Positions 1 to 8,551 of a DNA stretch of 64,000 bases are shown one piece after another. Where the stretch lies: positions 248,001 to 312,000 of the forward strand of contig NC_013515.1 in NCBI RefSeq assembly GCF_000024565.1, written 5' to 3'. Every line of letters begins with the position of its first letter. Positions within the stretch are counted from its first letter, which is position 1. The notes under the pieces are model-generated. The model saw only the letters and a list, made by a program, of their open reading frames with translations, did no database searches and was not told the origin of the DNA. This DNA comes from Streptobacillus moniliformis DSM 12112. GTDB taxonomy: Bacteria > Fusobacteriota > Fusobacteriia > Fusobacteriales > Leptotrichiaceae. A program made the position numbers and the translations under genes.

Positions 1-2
1 AA

Positions 3-2393
3 GCAAAGTTTGAATTTAATAAAGATTTTAAAATTTCTAAAGATAAAATATATTCAAAGGAGAATGAGGTCCCTAATAGTATAAAAGTTATAAATAATGC
101 AAATATTTCAATTGAAAAAGGAACAGAACTTATTAAATTACCCGAAGATAAATACGGTTTAATGGATTATTCAAATTTAATGTATATTGTAAATAATAAA
201 AAAATTGAAAGTAATTTACAAGATATAGATTTAAGATCAAAATATGTATATTTTAAAAATTCAAAAAATGCAATATTAAAAAATTCGTTGTCAAAAGATA
301 AAAAATGGTATCACCAAACTTATATTCGGAGTGATGAATTAACAGTTTTAGATAATGCTGGGATAATTTATGGACATACTTTGTTACACAGTAGGATAAA
401 GTTAAGTGCAATAAATAGAAAGACAGGAACAATAAATAATGCTTTATCTATGTTAGCACATGAAGGTGAATTAAATTTTAAAAATGAAGGAAAAATTATA
501 GGTGAAAAAATTTATACAAAATATATGACAGAATCTACATTTGTAAATTCTGGTATGATAGATGTTAAGATGTTTGACTACAATCTTTCAGAATCTACTC
601 AAGACGGTGAAGATAAAGGAACTCATTTTTTAAATACAAAAAGTGGTGTAATTAAATCAAAAAATATGTTTTTTACTGTAGAAAATTTAAATTTTCAAAA
701 TTTTGGTAATATAGAATCTAGTGAAAAGATTGACATTAGTACTTCATCTGGAAGAATAGATAATAATAATAGGATTAAAGGTAACATGGATATTACTCAT
801 TATGATTATTTAAAAAAAGTTTTAAAAGTTAATTTACAAAATGGGGTATTAGAAGGTGATTTAATCTTAAATAAAGAAAGCGATGGAAAAACAGTAGTTA
901 CAATAAAATCAATGGAAAATGTAACAGGAAATATGATAAGTAATGGAAATAATGATACTTTAAGGTTAATAGGAAGTGGAGAAGTAACTAGTAAAGATAA
1001 GTTTAAAGACTTTGAAAAGATACATTTACAAAACTCAGATTGGACATTTTCAAATGAGGAGTATAAGGTAAATGATGAAATATTAGTAGAAAATAGTAAT
1101 TTATCTATTAAAAAAGGAAAATTAGAAACAAAGAAAGTTATAAACCGTGCTACATCAACTATTAGTGCATTAGATAAATCAGAAGTAATAGTATCAGATA
1201 AATTTTTAAATAAGGGTACAGTAAGCTTTTTAAAGAATAAATCAGAAACAGATATATTTACTGTTAAAGGAAATTATGTTGGAGATAATGGTAAAATATT
1301 AATGCGTGTAGATGTAGAGAATAAGAATGCAGATATATTTAAAGTAGAAGGAAGTGTAACTGGTAATACAGGAGTAGAAATATCAAGTAATTCAACATTA
1401 AATAAGAGGATGAAAGATAAACTAAAATTAATAGAAACTAAAAATTCAACAAAAGATACATTTAATTTATTAAACCCAGAACAGGGAGTATTTAAGTATA
1501 GATTAAAATTAGAAGACAATAAATGGTATTTACATCAATATTATAATAAAGCAATTATAGGGATAATAGCAAATTCAATTTATAAGGTAAAAGATGATTT
1601 TAATTTAACATACAATGATCATAATATATTAAATAATGGAAAATTATGGTCTAAAGCAACAAAGATGTTTAATAAAAACGTATTTACAAATGATAAGGAC
1701 TATACTTTAAATATAAATAATGACACTACTAATATATTTATGGGATATGATATAGGAGAGAAATATATTAAGTATGGGGTTTTTGGCAATATAGGATTTG
1801 AGAAAGCCTCTAAAGGAGAAACAGGAGTATTTGGATTAGGTATATATGGAACATGGAATAATAAACATTTCTATGCAGATAGTTGGCTAAATTACACATA
1901 TTTACAAAATAAGATAAATATAAAAGATTCTTATACATATGGATTACATGGGTTAAAGGCTTCAATAGAAACTGGAGTAAGGGGAGATATGTATATAGGT
2001 AAGATGAAATTACATGCAAGTCTTTATGAACAATTTATATATAGTTATGTTACAGATCCAGTTATGAAAAAGGTAGAGGGGATAAAATATTTTGGTAATA
2101 TGAATTTAAGATCTAGATTAGGTACACATTTAACATTATTTACAGGACTTAATAATATAAATCCATATATGGAATTTAATTGGAATTATGATGTAAACTT
2201 ATCAGGAGTTGAAATAGAAAGAGAAAAACATTACTATAATAATAGTAAGAATACATTTGAATTAAAATGGGGATTAAGAGAGATAAGTTTTAATGATAAG
2301 TTGAGTGTGATGGCAAATATAACTCATAGATTTGATAATATAAAAAATAGAGGTAATGGGGTAGAATTAGGATTTTCGTATAACTTTATGTAA
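3..2393 (+). CDS. Autotransporter (type Va) with C-terminal beta-barrel, 5'-truncated by window edge
   Basis: The reading frame is open from the first bases of the window, so the true start lies upstream; the first ATG in view (162) is only internal. The visible 797 residues begin with a long asparagine/lysine-rich passenger with loosely repeated beta-helix-like strands (N-x-G/I patterns). From about residue 540 of the visible part (near 1650) the sequence changes to alternating hydrophobic/aromatic strands typical of the autotransporter barrel (PF03797 type). The protein ends in F-S-Y-N-F-M, close to the usual terminal aromatic signal for BamA. It should be exported, with the passenger outside and the barrel in the outer membrane. 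No passenger function can be read from the sequence. A terminator follows at once, so this is the last gene of its unit. Confidence 0.85.
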   Translation, partial: AKFEFNKDFKISKDKIYSKENEVPNSIKVINNANISIEKGTELIKLPEDKYGLMDYSNLMYIVNNKKIESNLQDIDLRSKYVYFKNSKNAILKNSLSKDKKWYHQTYIRSDELTVLDNAGIIYGHTLLHSRIKLSAINRKTGTINNALSMLAHEGELNFKNEGKIIGEKIYTKYMTESTFVNSGMIDVKMFDYNLSESTQDGEDKGTHFLNTKSGVIKSKNMFFTVENLNFQNFGNIESSEKIDISTSSGRIDNNNRIKGNMDITHYDYLKKVLKVNLQNGVLEGDLILNKESDGKTVVTIKSMENVTGNMISNGNNDTLRLIGSGEVTSKDKFKDFEKIHLQNSDWTFSNEEYKVNDEILVENSNLSIKKGKLETKKVINRATSTISALDKSEVIVSDKFLNKGTVSFLKNKSETDIFTVKGNYVGDNGKILMRVDVENKNADIFKVEGSVTGNTGVEISSNSTLNKRMKDKLKLIETKNSTKDTFNLLNPEQGVFKYRLKLEDNKWYLHQYYNKAIIGIIANSIYKVKDDFNLTYNDHNILNNGKLWSKATKMFNKNVFTNDKDYTLNINNDTTNIFMGYDIGEKYIKYGVFGNIGFEKASKGETGVFGLGIYGTWNNKHFYADSWLNYTYLQNKINIKDSYTYGLHGLKASIETGVRGDMYIGKMKLHASLYEQFIYSYVTDPVMKKVEGIKYFGNMNLRSRLGTHLTLFTGLNNINPYMEFNWNYDVNLSGVEIEREKHYYNNSKNTFELKWGLREISFNDKLSVMANITHRFDNIKNRGNGVELGFSYNFM

Positions 2394-2419
2394 AAATAAG
2401 TGAATTTTTTATCTAAAAT

Positions 2420-2448
2420 AAGATGATTCAAATTTGAATCATCTTTTT
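2420..2448 (+). terminator. Rho-independent terminator after the autotransporter
   Basis: A 13-bp perfect palindrome (AAGATGATTCAAA and its complement, no spacer) is followed by a run of T. It lies 27 nt after the autotransporter stop and before the promoter of the ABC operon. Confidence 0.8.
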
Positions 2449-2463
2449 GAGTTTAAAATATGC

Positions 2464-2492
2464 TTTACAAATAAGGTATGCCGTGTTAAAAT
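2464..2492 (+). promoter_or_regulatory. Sigma-70 type promoter of the ABC importer operon
   Basis: The -35 is TTTACA (2464-2469), the spacer 17 nt, the -10 TAAAAT (2487-2492). The first gene starts at 2526, so the leader is short (about 27 nt). There is no room for a T-box or riboswitch, unlike trpXYZ operons of streptococci. Confidence 0.7.
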
Positions 2493-2525
2493 TATTAAAA
2501 TTACAATAACCCAAGGAGGATGAAA

Positions 2526-3422
2526 ATGAAAAAAATATTTTTAATATTAGCTCTTTTAGGTATTTTACTATTTTTCTTTTTAAATAAGAAAGAAAGAGCA
2601 GATTATAGAATAGGTATAAGTCAAATAGTAGACCATCCAGCATTAAATGCTACAAGAAATGGGTTCAAAGATGAATTAAAAGCTAATAAAATTAACGCCT
2701 TATTTATAGAAACAAATGCAAATGGGGATATTTCAACACTAGTATTAAATACTAGAAAGCTAATAAATCAAAAAGTTAATTTAATATATGCTATTGCTAC
2801 ACCAACTGCACAGGTTTCACAAAATAGTACAAGTGAAATACCTATAGTTATTTCGGCTGTTACAGATGCTAAATCTGCAGGGTTGATAAATAAAAATATT
2901 ACAGGAGTTTTAGATTCTGTTGATATAGAAAAACAAATATTACTTTTAAAAGATGTAATGCCTAAAATTAAAAGATTGGGAATAATATATAGTTCTGCTG
3001 AACAAAATTCTTTAATTCAAGTAGAAAATTTAAGAAGAATAACAGAAAAATATAAAATTGAATTAATTGAAAGATCAGTGAGTCAAATTAATGAAATAGC
3101 AATTGCTACTGAATCTATATTAAAAGAAGTAGATGCTTTATATACACCAGCAGATAATTTAGTAGCTTCAACTATAAATGTTATAGCAGATAAGGCAAAA
3201 GAGGCTAAAAAAATAACAATAGGTGCTGAAAAATCACATGTTGATGCAGGAATATTAATGACTTTAGGAATAGATTATTATGAATTAGGAAAAGAAGCTG
3301 GTAAGATAGCTATAAGAGTTATGAAAGGTGAAAAACCTGAAACTATAGAAATAAAGGGTATGGATAATTTGAAATTTGAGTATAATAAGGACACTGCTAA
3401 ATTACTAGGATTGGAGTTTTAG
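2526..3422 (+). CDS. ABC transporter substrate-binding protein, TrpX-like (PF04392 family)
   Basis: This is the binding protein of a three-gene ABC importer. A short basic start and a hydrophobic stretch (residues 3-18) serve as signal or anchor; no lipobox Cys is visible. The mature part begins with the family pattern Y-R-I-G-I-S-Q-I-V-D-H-P-A-L and keeps the two-lobed layout of PF04392 proteins (about 300 residues, as here 298). I place the start at the second ATG (2526). AAGGAGG (2513-2519) is 6 nt before it but touches the first ATG at 2520. The permease and ATPase genes follow with 3 nt and an 8-nt overlap. Streptococcal relatives (TrpXYZ) are linked to tryptophan; the substrate here is not shown by the sequence. 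Confidence 0.85.
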   Translation: MKKIFLILALLGILLFFFLNKKERADYRIGISQIVDHPALNATRNGFKDELKANKINALFIETNANGDISTLVLNTRKLINQKVNLIYAIATPTAQVSQNSTSEIPIVISAVTDAKSAGLINKNITGVLDSVDIEKQILLLKDVMPKIKRLGIIYSSAEQNSLIQVENLRRITEKYKIELIERSVSQINEIAIATESILKEVDALYTPADNLVASTINVIADKAKEAKKITIGAEKSHVDAGILMTLGIDYYELGKEAGKIAIRVMKGEKPETIEIKGMDNLKFEYNKDTAKLLGLEF

Positions 3423-3425
3423 AAT

Positions 3426-4517
3426 ATGGATTCTTTGATGATTTTTATAACCTTACTTCCTGAATCCATTAAGTTTGGACTAATTTACTCTATTATGGTA
3501 ATGGGAGTGTATATAACATACAAAATATTAGATTTCCCAGATTTAACAGTAGATGGTTCATTTACTTTGGGAGGGTTTACTTTTGCGGCAACTATGATAG
3601 CATTTCCTAGCCATCCTATAATAGGTTTAATATTTGCAGCCATAGCAGGAACTATAGCTGGCCTTATAACAGGTATTTTACATGTAAAATATGGAATAAA
3701 TAAATTACTTTCAGGTATAATAACAATGACAGCCTTGTATAGTATAAATGCAAGAATACTTAATAAACCTAATGTATTTTTAGAAAATCAACAAAGTTGG
3801 TTCTATATTATAACTTACGAAAAATACTTCACTATATTCATAATAATTTCAATAATACTACTATTTATCAAGGTTTTATACGATAGAAGAATAAAACCAG
3901 ATAAAGATGTATTAAAAAGTTTAATGATATACATAGTAATATACATATTTTCAATAGGCTATGTATATTATAGTAAAGACATTTCAATGTATTTATTATT
4001 AATAATAGTCTTTGTTATAAAGTTAATAATGGATTACATTTTAACATCTAAGTTCGGATTAATACTTAGAGCTTTAGGGGATAATGAAGTACTTGTTTCT
4101 AATTTAGGAGTAAGTGTAAGTAAGGTTAAGATTATAGGGTTAATGTTATCTAATTTACTTGTAGCAAGTTCTGGAGCATTTTTTGCTCAATATATTAAAG
4201 TGGTAGATCTTTCTTCATCTGTAGGGACAATAATTATAGGTCTTGCCTCAATAATATTTGGTATGGGTGTAATTAAAAGAAGTAGATCTATAAATAATAT
4301 ATCAATAGTAATTCTTGGTTCAATTATTTACTATATTATCATTAACTTTGCACTTAATTCATCATCAATTACAGATGAATTATTCTACGCATTAGGATTT
4401 AGTCAAGATTTAATATCTAAATTATCAATAAAACCAACTGATGTTAAAATAATTACAGCAGTATTTCTTGCTATTATACTTGCAGTAGGAAAGAAAAGAG
4501 GTAAAGGTAATGCTTAA
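3426..4517 (+). CDS. ABC transporter permease, TrpY-like (BPD_transp_2 family)
   Basis: Integral membrane permease for the binding protein just upstream. The N-terminal pattern Y-I-T-Y-K-I-L-D-F-P-D-L-T-V-D-G-S-F-T-L-G-G (residues about 29-50) is typical of the TrpY/branched-chain-type permease family. About 8-10 hydrophobic segments follow. At 363 residues it is longer than the usual 290 or so. The extra length is an additional hydrophobic block at about residues 135-205, placed before the conserved loop R-A-L-G-D-N-E that should contact the ATPase. It begins 3 nt after the binding-protein stop and overlaps the ATPase gene by 8 nt, so translation is probably coupled. Confidence 0.85.
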   Translation: MDSLMIFITLLPESIKFGLIYSIMVMGVYITYKILDFPDLTVDGSFTLGGFTFAATMIAFPSHPIIGLIFAAIAGTIAGLITGILHVKYGINKLLSGIITMTALYSINARILNKPNVFLENQQSWFYIITYEKYFTIFIIISIILLFIKVLYDRRIKPDKDVLKSLMIYIVIYIFSIGYVYYSKDISMYLLLIIVFVIKLIMDYILTSKFGLILRALGDNEVLVSNLGVSVSKVKIIGLMLSNLLVASSGAFFAQYIKVVDLSSSVGTIIIGLASIIFGMGVIKRSRSINNISIVILGSIIYYIIINFALNSSSITDELFYALGFSQDLISKLSIKPTDVKIITAVFLAIILAVGKKRGKGNA

Positions 4518-5298
4518 AATGATAAATTTAAATAAAAAATTCTATAGTGAATTAGGAGAAGAAAAAATAGTATTTGATAATTTAAATTTTGAAGCAAATG
4601 CTGGAGATTTTATTACTGTTATAGGGTCTAATGGTGCAGGAAAATCTACATTTTTAAATACATTAAGTGGTGAGATAGAATTAGATAGTGGAGAGATATT
4701 CCTTGAAGGGAATAATATAGAAAAACTTAAAGCATATAAGAGGGCGAATTTAATTTCTAAAGTTCACCAAAATGTTTCAAGTGGAACAGCACCTTCTATG
4801 ACAGTGTTAGAAAATATGTCTATGGCATATAATAAGGGGAAGAAATTTGGATTTGGTTTTGGACTTGAAATATCTAAAATAGAAGAATTTAAAGAAAGTC
4901 TTAAAACACTAGGTTTAGGAATAGAAAATCAACTTGAAACAAATGTTGGATTACTTTCTGGTGGACAAAGACAATGTTTATCACTTTTAATGTCAACTTT
5001 TAATAAACCGAAATTATTATTACTTGATGAACATACAGCTGCACTTGATCCAGAAACTGCAAAAATTATACTTGAAAAAACAAGTGAAATAGTTAAATCT
5101 AATAAAAATTTAATAACATTTATGATTACACATAATATGGAAGATGCAATAAAATATGGAAATAGATTAATAATGTTACATAAAGGGAATATAATATTTG
5201 ATATAAGGGATGAAGAAAAAAATAATTTAACTGTAGAAAAATTACTAGAAATGTTTAAAAATAAGGAAATTACTACGAGTGATAACGAAATATTTTAA
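4510..5298 (+). CDS. ABC transporter ATP-binding protein, TrpZ-like
   Basis: Cytoplasmic ATPase that powers the importer. Visible motifs: Walker A G-S-N-G-A-G-K-S-T (residues about 38-46), signature L-S-G-G-Q-R-Q (about 154-160), Walker B L-L-L-L-D-E-H (about 173-179) and a switch His in I-T-H-N (about 206-209). In Walker B the usual Glu-Pro is Glu-His (D-E-H-T-A-A-L-D-P), as in other TrpZ-type proteins. Length 262 fits the family. The start at 4510 overlaps the permease; an in-frame ATG at 4519 is the alternative. Neither has a strong Shine-Dalgarno, consistent with coupling. Confidence 0.88.
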   Translation: MLKMINLNKKFYSELGEEKIVFDNLNFEANAGDFITVIGSNGAGKSTFLNTLSGEIELDSGEIFLEGNNIEKLKAYKRANLISKVHQNVSSGTAPSMTVLENMSMAYNKGKKFGFGFGLEISKIEEFKESLKTLGLGIENQLETNVGLLSGGQRQCLSLLMSTFNKPKLLLLDEHTAALDPETAKIILEKTSEIVKSNKNLITFMITHNMEDAIKYGNRLIMLHKGNIIFDIRDEEKNNLTVEKLLEMFKNKEITTSDNEIF

Positions 5299-5310
5299 AA
5301 AAGAGGTATT

Positions 5311-5880
5311 ATGAAAAAAACTATATTATTACTTTTACTTGCCCTATCTTGCTATATATATTCAAGTGAAACTGCTTTATTAATCAGCAAAGAAAAGAAT
5401 ATGTATAAAATAGATGGTGGAGTATATAGAAGTCAACAATTAGAATCAGAAGATTTATCAATTATTAATGAACTTGGGATAAAAACTATAATAAACTTGA
5501 GATTTTTTAATAGAGATAAGGATAAGAAAATATTTAAAGAAACTGATCTAATATTAATAAATAATCCTTTAAAAACATGGAATATAACACCTAAAGAAGT
5601 AGCCCAAATTCTATATGACATAGAAAAGTCAAAAGAAAATGGAGCAGTACTATTTCATTGTTATCATGGTTCAGATAGAACAGGTCTAATTTCAGGTATG
5701 TATAGAATAATATATCAAGATTATGAAATAGATGAAGCTTTACTAGAGTTAGTACAAGGGTCTTATGGATTTCATAAAATATGGTCAAATATACCTAAAA
5801 TGTTTAATGAAAACACAGTTACAGAGATAAAAAATGAAATATTTAATTTAAAAAATCAAAAATTAAAAATACTTGATTAG
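5311..5880 (+). CDS. Exported dual-specificity/tyrosine-type phosphatase
   Basis: A 189-residue protein with a hydrophobic signal (residues 4-18) and the phosphatase signature H-C-Y-H-G-S-D-R-T-G, with Cys117 as nucleophile and Arg123 as phosphate-binding residue. The N-terminal G-G-V-Y-R-S-Q-Q and I-I-N-L-R elements are also typical of bacterial DSP-like phosphatases. A Cys at residue 14 (A-L-S-C) resembles an imperfect lipobox, so it may be a lipoprotein. It starts 12 nt after the ATPase gene with AGAGGT before it, so it is probably the fourth gene of the ABC operon. The substrate is unknown; a phosphate ester processed before uptake is one possibility. Confidence 0.75.
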   Translation: MKKTILLLLLALSCYIYSSETALLISKEKNMYKIDGGVYRSQQLESEDLSIINELGIKTIINLRFFNRDKDKKIFKETDLILINNPLKTWNITPKEVAQILYDIEKSKENGAVLFHCYHGSDRTGLISGMYRIIYQDYEIDEALLELVQGSYGFHKIWSNIPKMFNENTVTEIKNEIFNLKNQKLKILD

Positions 5881-5901
5881 AAATATGGTTTATGATAAAA
5901 T
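5873..5901 (+). promoter_or_regulatory. Promoter of the PTS IIB gene
   Basis: TTGATT (5873-5878), 17-nt spacer, TAAAAT (5896-5901), 36 nt before the IIB start; the -35 overlaps the end of the phosphatase gene. Confidence 0.55.
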
Positions 5902-5936
5902 GTAATTGTGAAATACATAACTTAAGGAGAGAAAGA

Positions 5937-6209
5937 ATGAAAGTATTAGCTGTATGTGGAAGTGGAACTGGAACAAGCATGATTTTAAAAACTACAATGA
6001 AAAAAATTGTAGATAAGGGAATAAAAATTGAAATTGATACTTGTACTATAGATGAATTATCAAAAAAAATAGAAGGAGTAGATATAGTAGTTTGTTCAGA
6101 TAAATTAGCACCTAAAGTTGATGCTAAAGATAAAAAACTAATTTCAGTTAAAAATATTTTAGATGATGTTGAAGTTTTAGAAAAATTAAATGAAACAGGA
6201 TTGATATAA
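5937..6209 (+). CDS. PTS EIIB component, ascorbate/lactose-type fold (UlaB-like), orphan
   Basis: A 90-residue protein that begins M-K-V-L-A-V-C-G-S-G-T-G-T-S: Cys7 in the P-loop-like CGSGxGTS is the phospho-acceptor of PTS_IIB (PF02302) domains. The start at 5937 is fixed by AAGGAGAG nine bases upstream; an earlier in-frame start would add residues unlike the family. No EIIC or EIIA gene is next to it, and it is closed off by a terminator. It is therefore either a single IIB that works with components elsewhere or a regulatory relic. Confidence 0.8.
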   Translation: MKVLAVCGSGTGTSMILKTTMKKIVDKGIKIEIDTCTIDELSKKIEGVDIVVCSDKLAPKVDAKDKKLISVKNILDDVEVLEKLNETGLI

Positions 6210-6214
6210 TAAAT

Positions 6215-6236
6215 GGTGGCTTTTGCCACCTTTTTT
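6215..6236 (+). terminator. Rho-independent terminator after the IIB gene
   Basis: GGTGGC-TTTT-GCCACC followed by six T, five bases after the stop. Confidence 0.9.
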
Positions 6237-6250
6237 ACTATGTAGAGATA

Positions 6251-6280
6251 TTGACAAAATATATGGGGGGGGGGTATATA
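6251..6280 (+). promoter_or_regulatory. Phase-variable promoter 1: poly-G spacer (G10) before an outer-membrane barrel gene
   Basis: Perfect -35 TTGACA (6251-6256), then AAATATAT and ten G (6265-6274), then TATATA (6275-6280) as -10; the spacer is 18 nt. The TA-repeat after the G run offers further -10 registers. Loss or gain of one G would make the spacer 17 or 19, so expression should switch in steps. Two more promoters of identical build lie at 19318 and 26385. Confidence 0.8.
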
Positions 6281-6315
6281 TATATAAATATAAGTAAAAA
6301 ATAGGAGAATGATGA

Positions 6316-6876
6316 ATGAAAAAGTTATTTTTAATGATGTCGTTTGTAGGATTGATTTCATTTTCAAATAATATTGTTGGACCAAGATATAGGATAGAGG
6401 GAGCTTTAGGTTTTTTAAGTAGTAAAGAAGCTGATAGAATTAAGAATCGTGCATTTATTTCAAATTCTATTTCTGTATTACCAGAATGGAAGGCACAAAT
6501 TAATAAAAAAATAGATATTACATTTGAACCCAAACTTACTTTAAATGTTGGATCTAGTACTGTTCATCAACTTTCTACAATTAAACCTAATTTAGCCTTA
6601 GGTATTGAAGTTGATTTTAATTATAGAATAAAAGAAAAAATTAAGATATATGGTGGAGTAGAAATTGGAACAGGTATAGGTACTTCTATAACATATATAC
6701 CTAAAGGAAAGAATCTTACTAATAATGGACCTACTTTAAAATTAGATAAAGCTATACTTACAACTATAGGTAAAATGTCAGTAGGTGTTAAAATAAATGA
6801 TAAATATAATGTAGGGATATATATGGGTAATATTAAAGGTATGCTAGGACTTGAGGCAGGTTATACATTTAAGTAA
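6316..6876 (+). CDS. Small outer-membrane beta-barrel protein
   Basis: A 186-residue protein with a signal peptide (residues 1-17, ending near S-F-S-N) and alternating strands through to the end (G-L-E-A-G-Y-T-F-K). This fits a small 8-stranded barrel, though no exact family is recognised. The start at 6316 has AGGAG (6303-6307) eight bases upstream; ATGs at 6309 and 6312 are too close to it. The gene is alone between two terminators and is read only from the poly-G promoter at 6251, so it should be phase variable. Confidence 0.75.
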   Translation: MKKLFLMMSFVGLISFSNNIVGPRYRIEGALGFLSSKEADRIKNRAFISNSISVLPEWKAQINKKIDITFEPKLTLNVGSSTVHQLSTIKPNLALGIEVDFNYRIKEKIKIYGGVEIGTGIGTSITYIPKGKNLTNNGPTLKLDKAILTTIGKMSVGVKINDKYNVGIYMGNIKGMLGLEAGYTFK

Positions 6877-6884
6877 TATTATTG

Positions 6885-6922
6885 AAAGATGTTGAATAAT
6901 TAATTTGTTTAACATCTTTTTT
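6885..6922 (+). terminator. Terminator after the barrel gene
   Basis: AAAGATGTT and AACATCTTT stem (6885-6893 / 6911-6919) with a 17-nt loop and T run. Confidence 0.7.
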
Positions 6923-6954
6923 AATACATATATTTATTAAGTTAAATATTGAAC

Positions 6955-6960
6955 TATAAT
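6955..6960 (+). promoter_or_regulatory. Probable -10 of the gltX promoter
   Basis: Perfect TATAAT about 97 nt before gltX. The -35 region (TTTATT, 6933-6938) is weak. The remaining leader holds no T-box or other riboswitch that I can see. Confidence 0.4.
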
Positions 6961-7057
6961 GAAGGATATAAAAGAGTTGGCACATAAAAAACTAGACAAA
7001 CACCTATAAAAGTGGTATATTTAACATAAGATATGACAAAATATGAGAGGATTAATA

Positions 7058-8536
7058 ATGGAAAAAAGAATTAGAGTTAGAATAGCACCATCACCAACGG
7101 GGGATCCACATGTGGGTACGGCATATATAGGATTATTTAATTATGCTTTTGCACATCATAATGGAGGAGATTTTATACTTAGAATAGAAGATACTGATAG
7201 AACAAGATTTTCTTCTGATTCAGAACAACAAATATTTGATGCTATGAAATGGTTAGGGCTTAATTATACTGAAGGTCCAGATTTAGGTGGTCCTTTTGGT
7301 CCATATAGACAATCTGAAAGATTTGAAATATATAAAGAATATGCGGTTTCACTTGTAGAAAAAGGAGAAGCTTATTATTCATTTGAAACACCAGAAGAAT
7401 TAGAAATAATGAGAGAAAGACAAAAAGCAATGGGACTTCCACCTATGTATGATAGAAGATCAAGAAATTTAACTAAAGAACAAGTGGAAGAAAATTTAGC
7501 TAAAGGATTACCTTATGTAATAAGATTAAAAATGCCACTTGATGGGCAAACAATAGTTGAAGATGGATTAAGAGGGAAAATCTTCTTTGATAATGATAAA
7601 ATAGATGATCAAATATTACTAAAATCAGATGGATTTCCAACTTATCATTTAGCTAATATAGTTGATGATCATTTAATGGGAGTAACACATGTAATACGTG
7701 CTGAAGAATGGATAGCTTCAACACCTAAACATATACAGTTATACAAAGCTTTTGGTTGGGAAGAACCAAAATGGTTTCACATGCCTTTATTAAGAAATGC
7801 TGATAAAACTAAAATTTCTAAAAGAAAGAATCCAGTTTCACTTAATTACTATAAAGAAGAAGGATATTTAAAAGAAGGAATATTAAATTTCCTTGCACTA
7901 ATGGGTTGGAGTTTAGGTGGAGAAAAAGAAATATTCACACTTGATGAAATGATTGAAAACTTTAGTTTTGATAGAATATCTTTAGGAGGACCAGTTTTTG
8001 ATTTAGTTAAATTAGCTTGGGTTAATAATCAACATATGAAATTAAAACCTGTATCTGAATTAACAGATCTAGCTATTCCTTTTATTGAAAAAGAAGGTTA
8101 TGATATTTCTAAATTTAGTAGAGAAAAATTAGAAAGAATGATAGAAATTACAAGAGAAGGCTCACATACATTAAAAGAGCTTGCTAAAAATTTAGATGTA
8201 TTTTTCATAGATGAAATTGTTTTACCAGAAATTACTGAAGATATGAATAAAAAAGATAGAAAAGCTGTAGAAAGAGTACATGAGGCACTATCTTCTGAAG
8301 AAGGTAAAAAATCAATAGCCTTATTTTTAGATAAATTAAATGCTTTAGGTGAAGAATTAGATGAAGAATTGATTAAAGATATACTTCATAAATTACCAGA
8401 AGAATTAAATGAAGGAATAGGTAAAGTATTAATGCCTATAAGAGCTGCTTTAACTGGTAAATCTAAAGGACCAGACCTTTATTCTATAATATCTATAATA
8501 GGAAAAGAAAGAACAATAAAGAGAATTAATAGCTAA
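7058..8536 (+). CDS. gltX: Glutamyl-tRNA synthetase
   Basis: Charges tRNA-Glu (and in many bacteria lacking GlnRS also tRNA-Gln) in the cytoplasm. Class I signature P-S-P-T-G-D-P-H-V-G-T (residues 11-21, HIGH equivalent) and K-I-S-K-R-K (about 251-256, KMSKS equivalent) are intact; 492 residues is normal. The start at 7058 has GAGAGG seven bases before it; an ATG at 7043 would place five extra residues before the conserved E-K-R-I-R-V-R-I-A-P. A TetR-type gene follows after 15 nt, probably on the same transcript. Confidence 0.96.
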   Translation: MEKRIRVRIAPSPTGDPHVGTAYIGLFNYAFAHHNGGDFILRIEDTDRTRFSSDSEQQIFDAMKWLGLNYTEGPDLGGPFGPYRQSERFEIYKEYAVSLVEKGEAYYSFETPEELEIMRERQKAMGLPPMYDRRSRNLTKEQVEENLAKGLPYVIRLKMPLDGQTIVEDGLRGKIFFDNDKIDDQILLKSDGFPTYHLANIVDDHLMGVTHVIRAEEWIASTPKHIQLYKAFGWEEPKWFHMPLLRNADKTKISKRKNPVSLNYYKEEGYLKEGILNFLALMGWSLGGEKEIFTLDEMIENFSFDRISLGGPVFDLVKLAWVNNQHMKLKPVSELTDLAIPFIEKEGYDISKFSREKLERMIEITREGSHTLKELAKNLDVFFIDEIVLPEITEDMNKKDRKAVERVHEALSSEEGKKSIALFLDKLNALGEELDEELIKDILHKLPEELNEGIGKVLMPIRAALTGKSKGPDLYSIISIIGKERTIKRINS

Positions 8537-8551
8537 AAGGAGAAATATATA

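Noticed and set aside
2449-2525. Tryptophan T-box for the TrpXYZ-like importer
   Set aside because: The promoter is only about 30 nt from the start codon.
5843-6533. Minus-strand frames of 180 and 115 codons across the IIB gene and barrel gene start
   Set aside because: They run through the poly-G promoter and terminator and oppose two well-supported genes.
6923-7057. T-box or riboswitch before gltX (and similarly before valS and the TrpXYZ-like operon)
   Set aside because: Leaders are too short or lack specifier, T-box and antiterminator elements.
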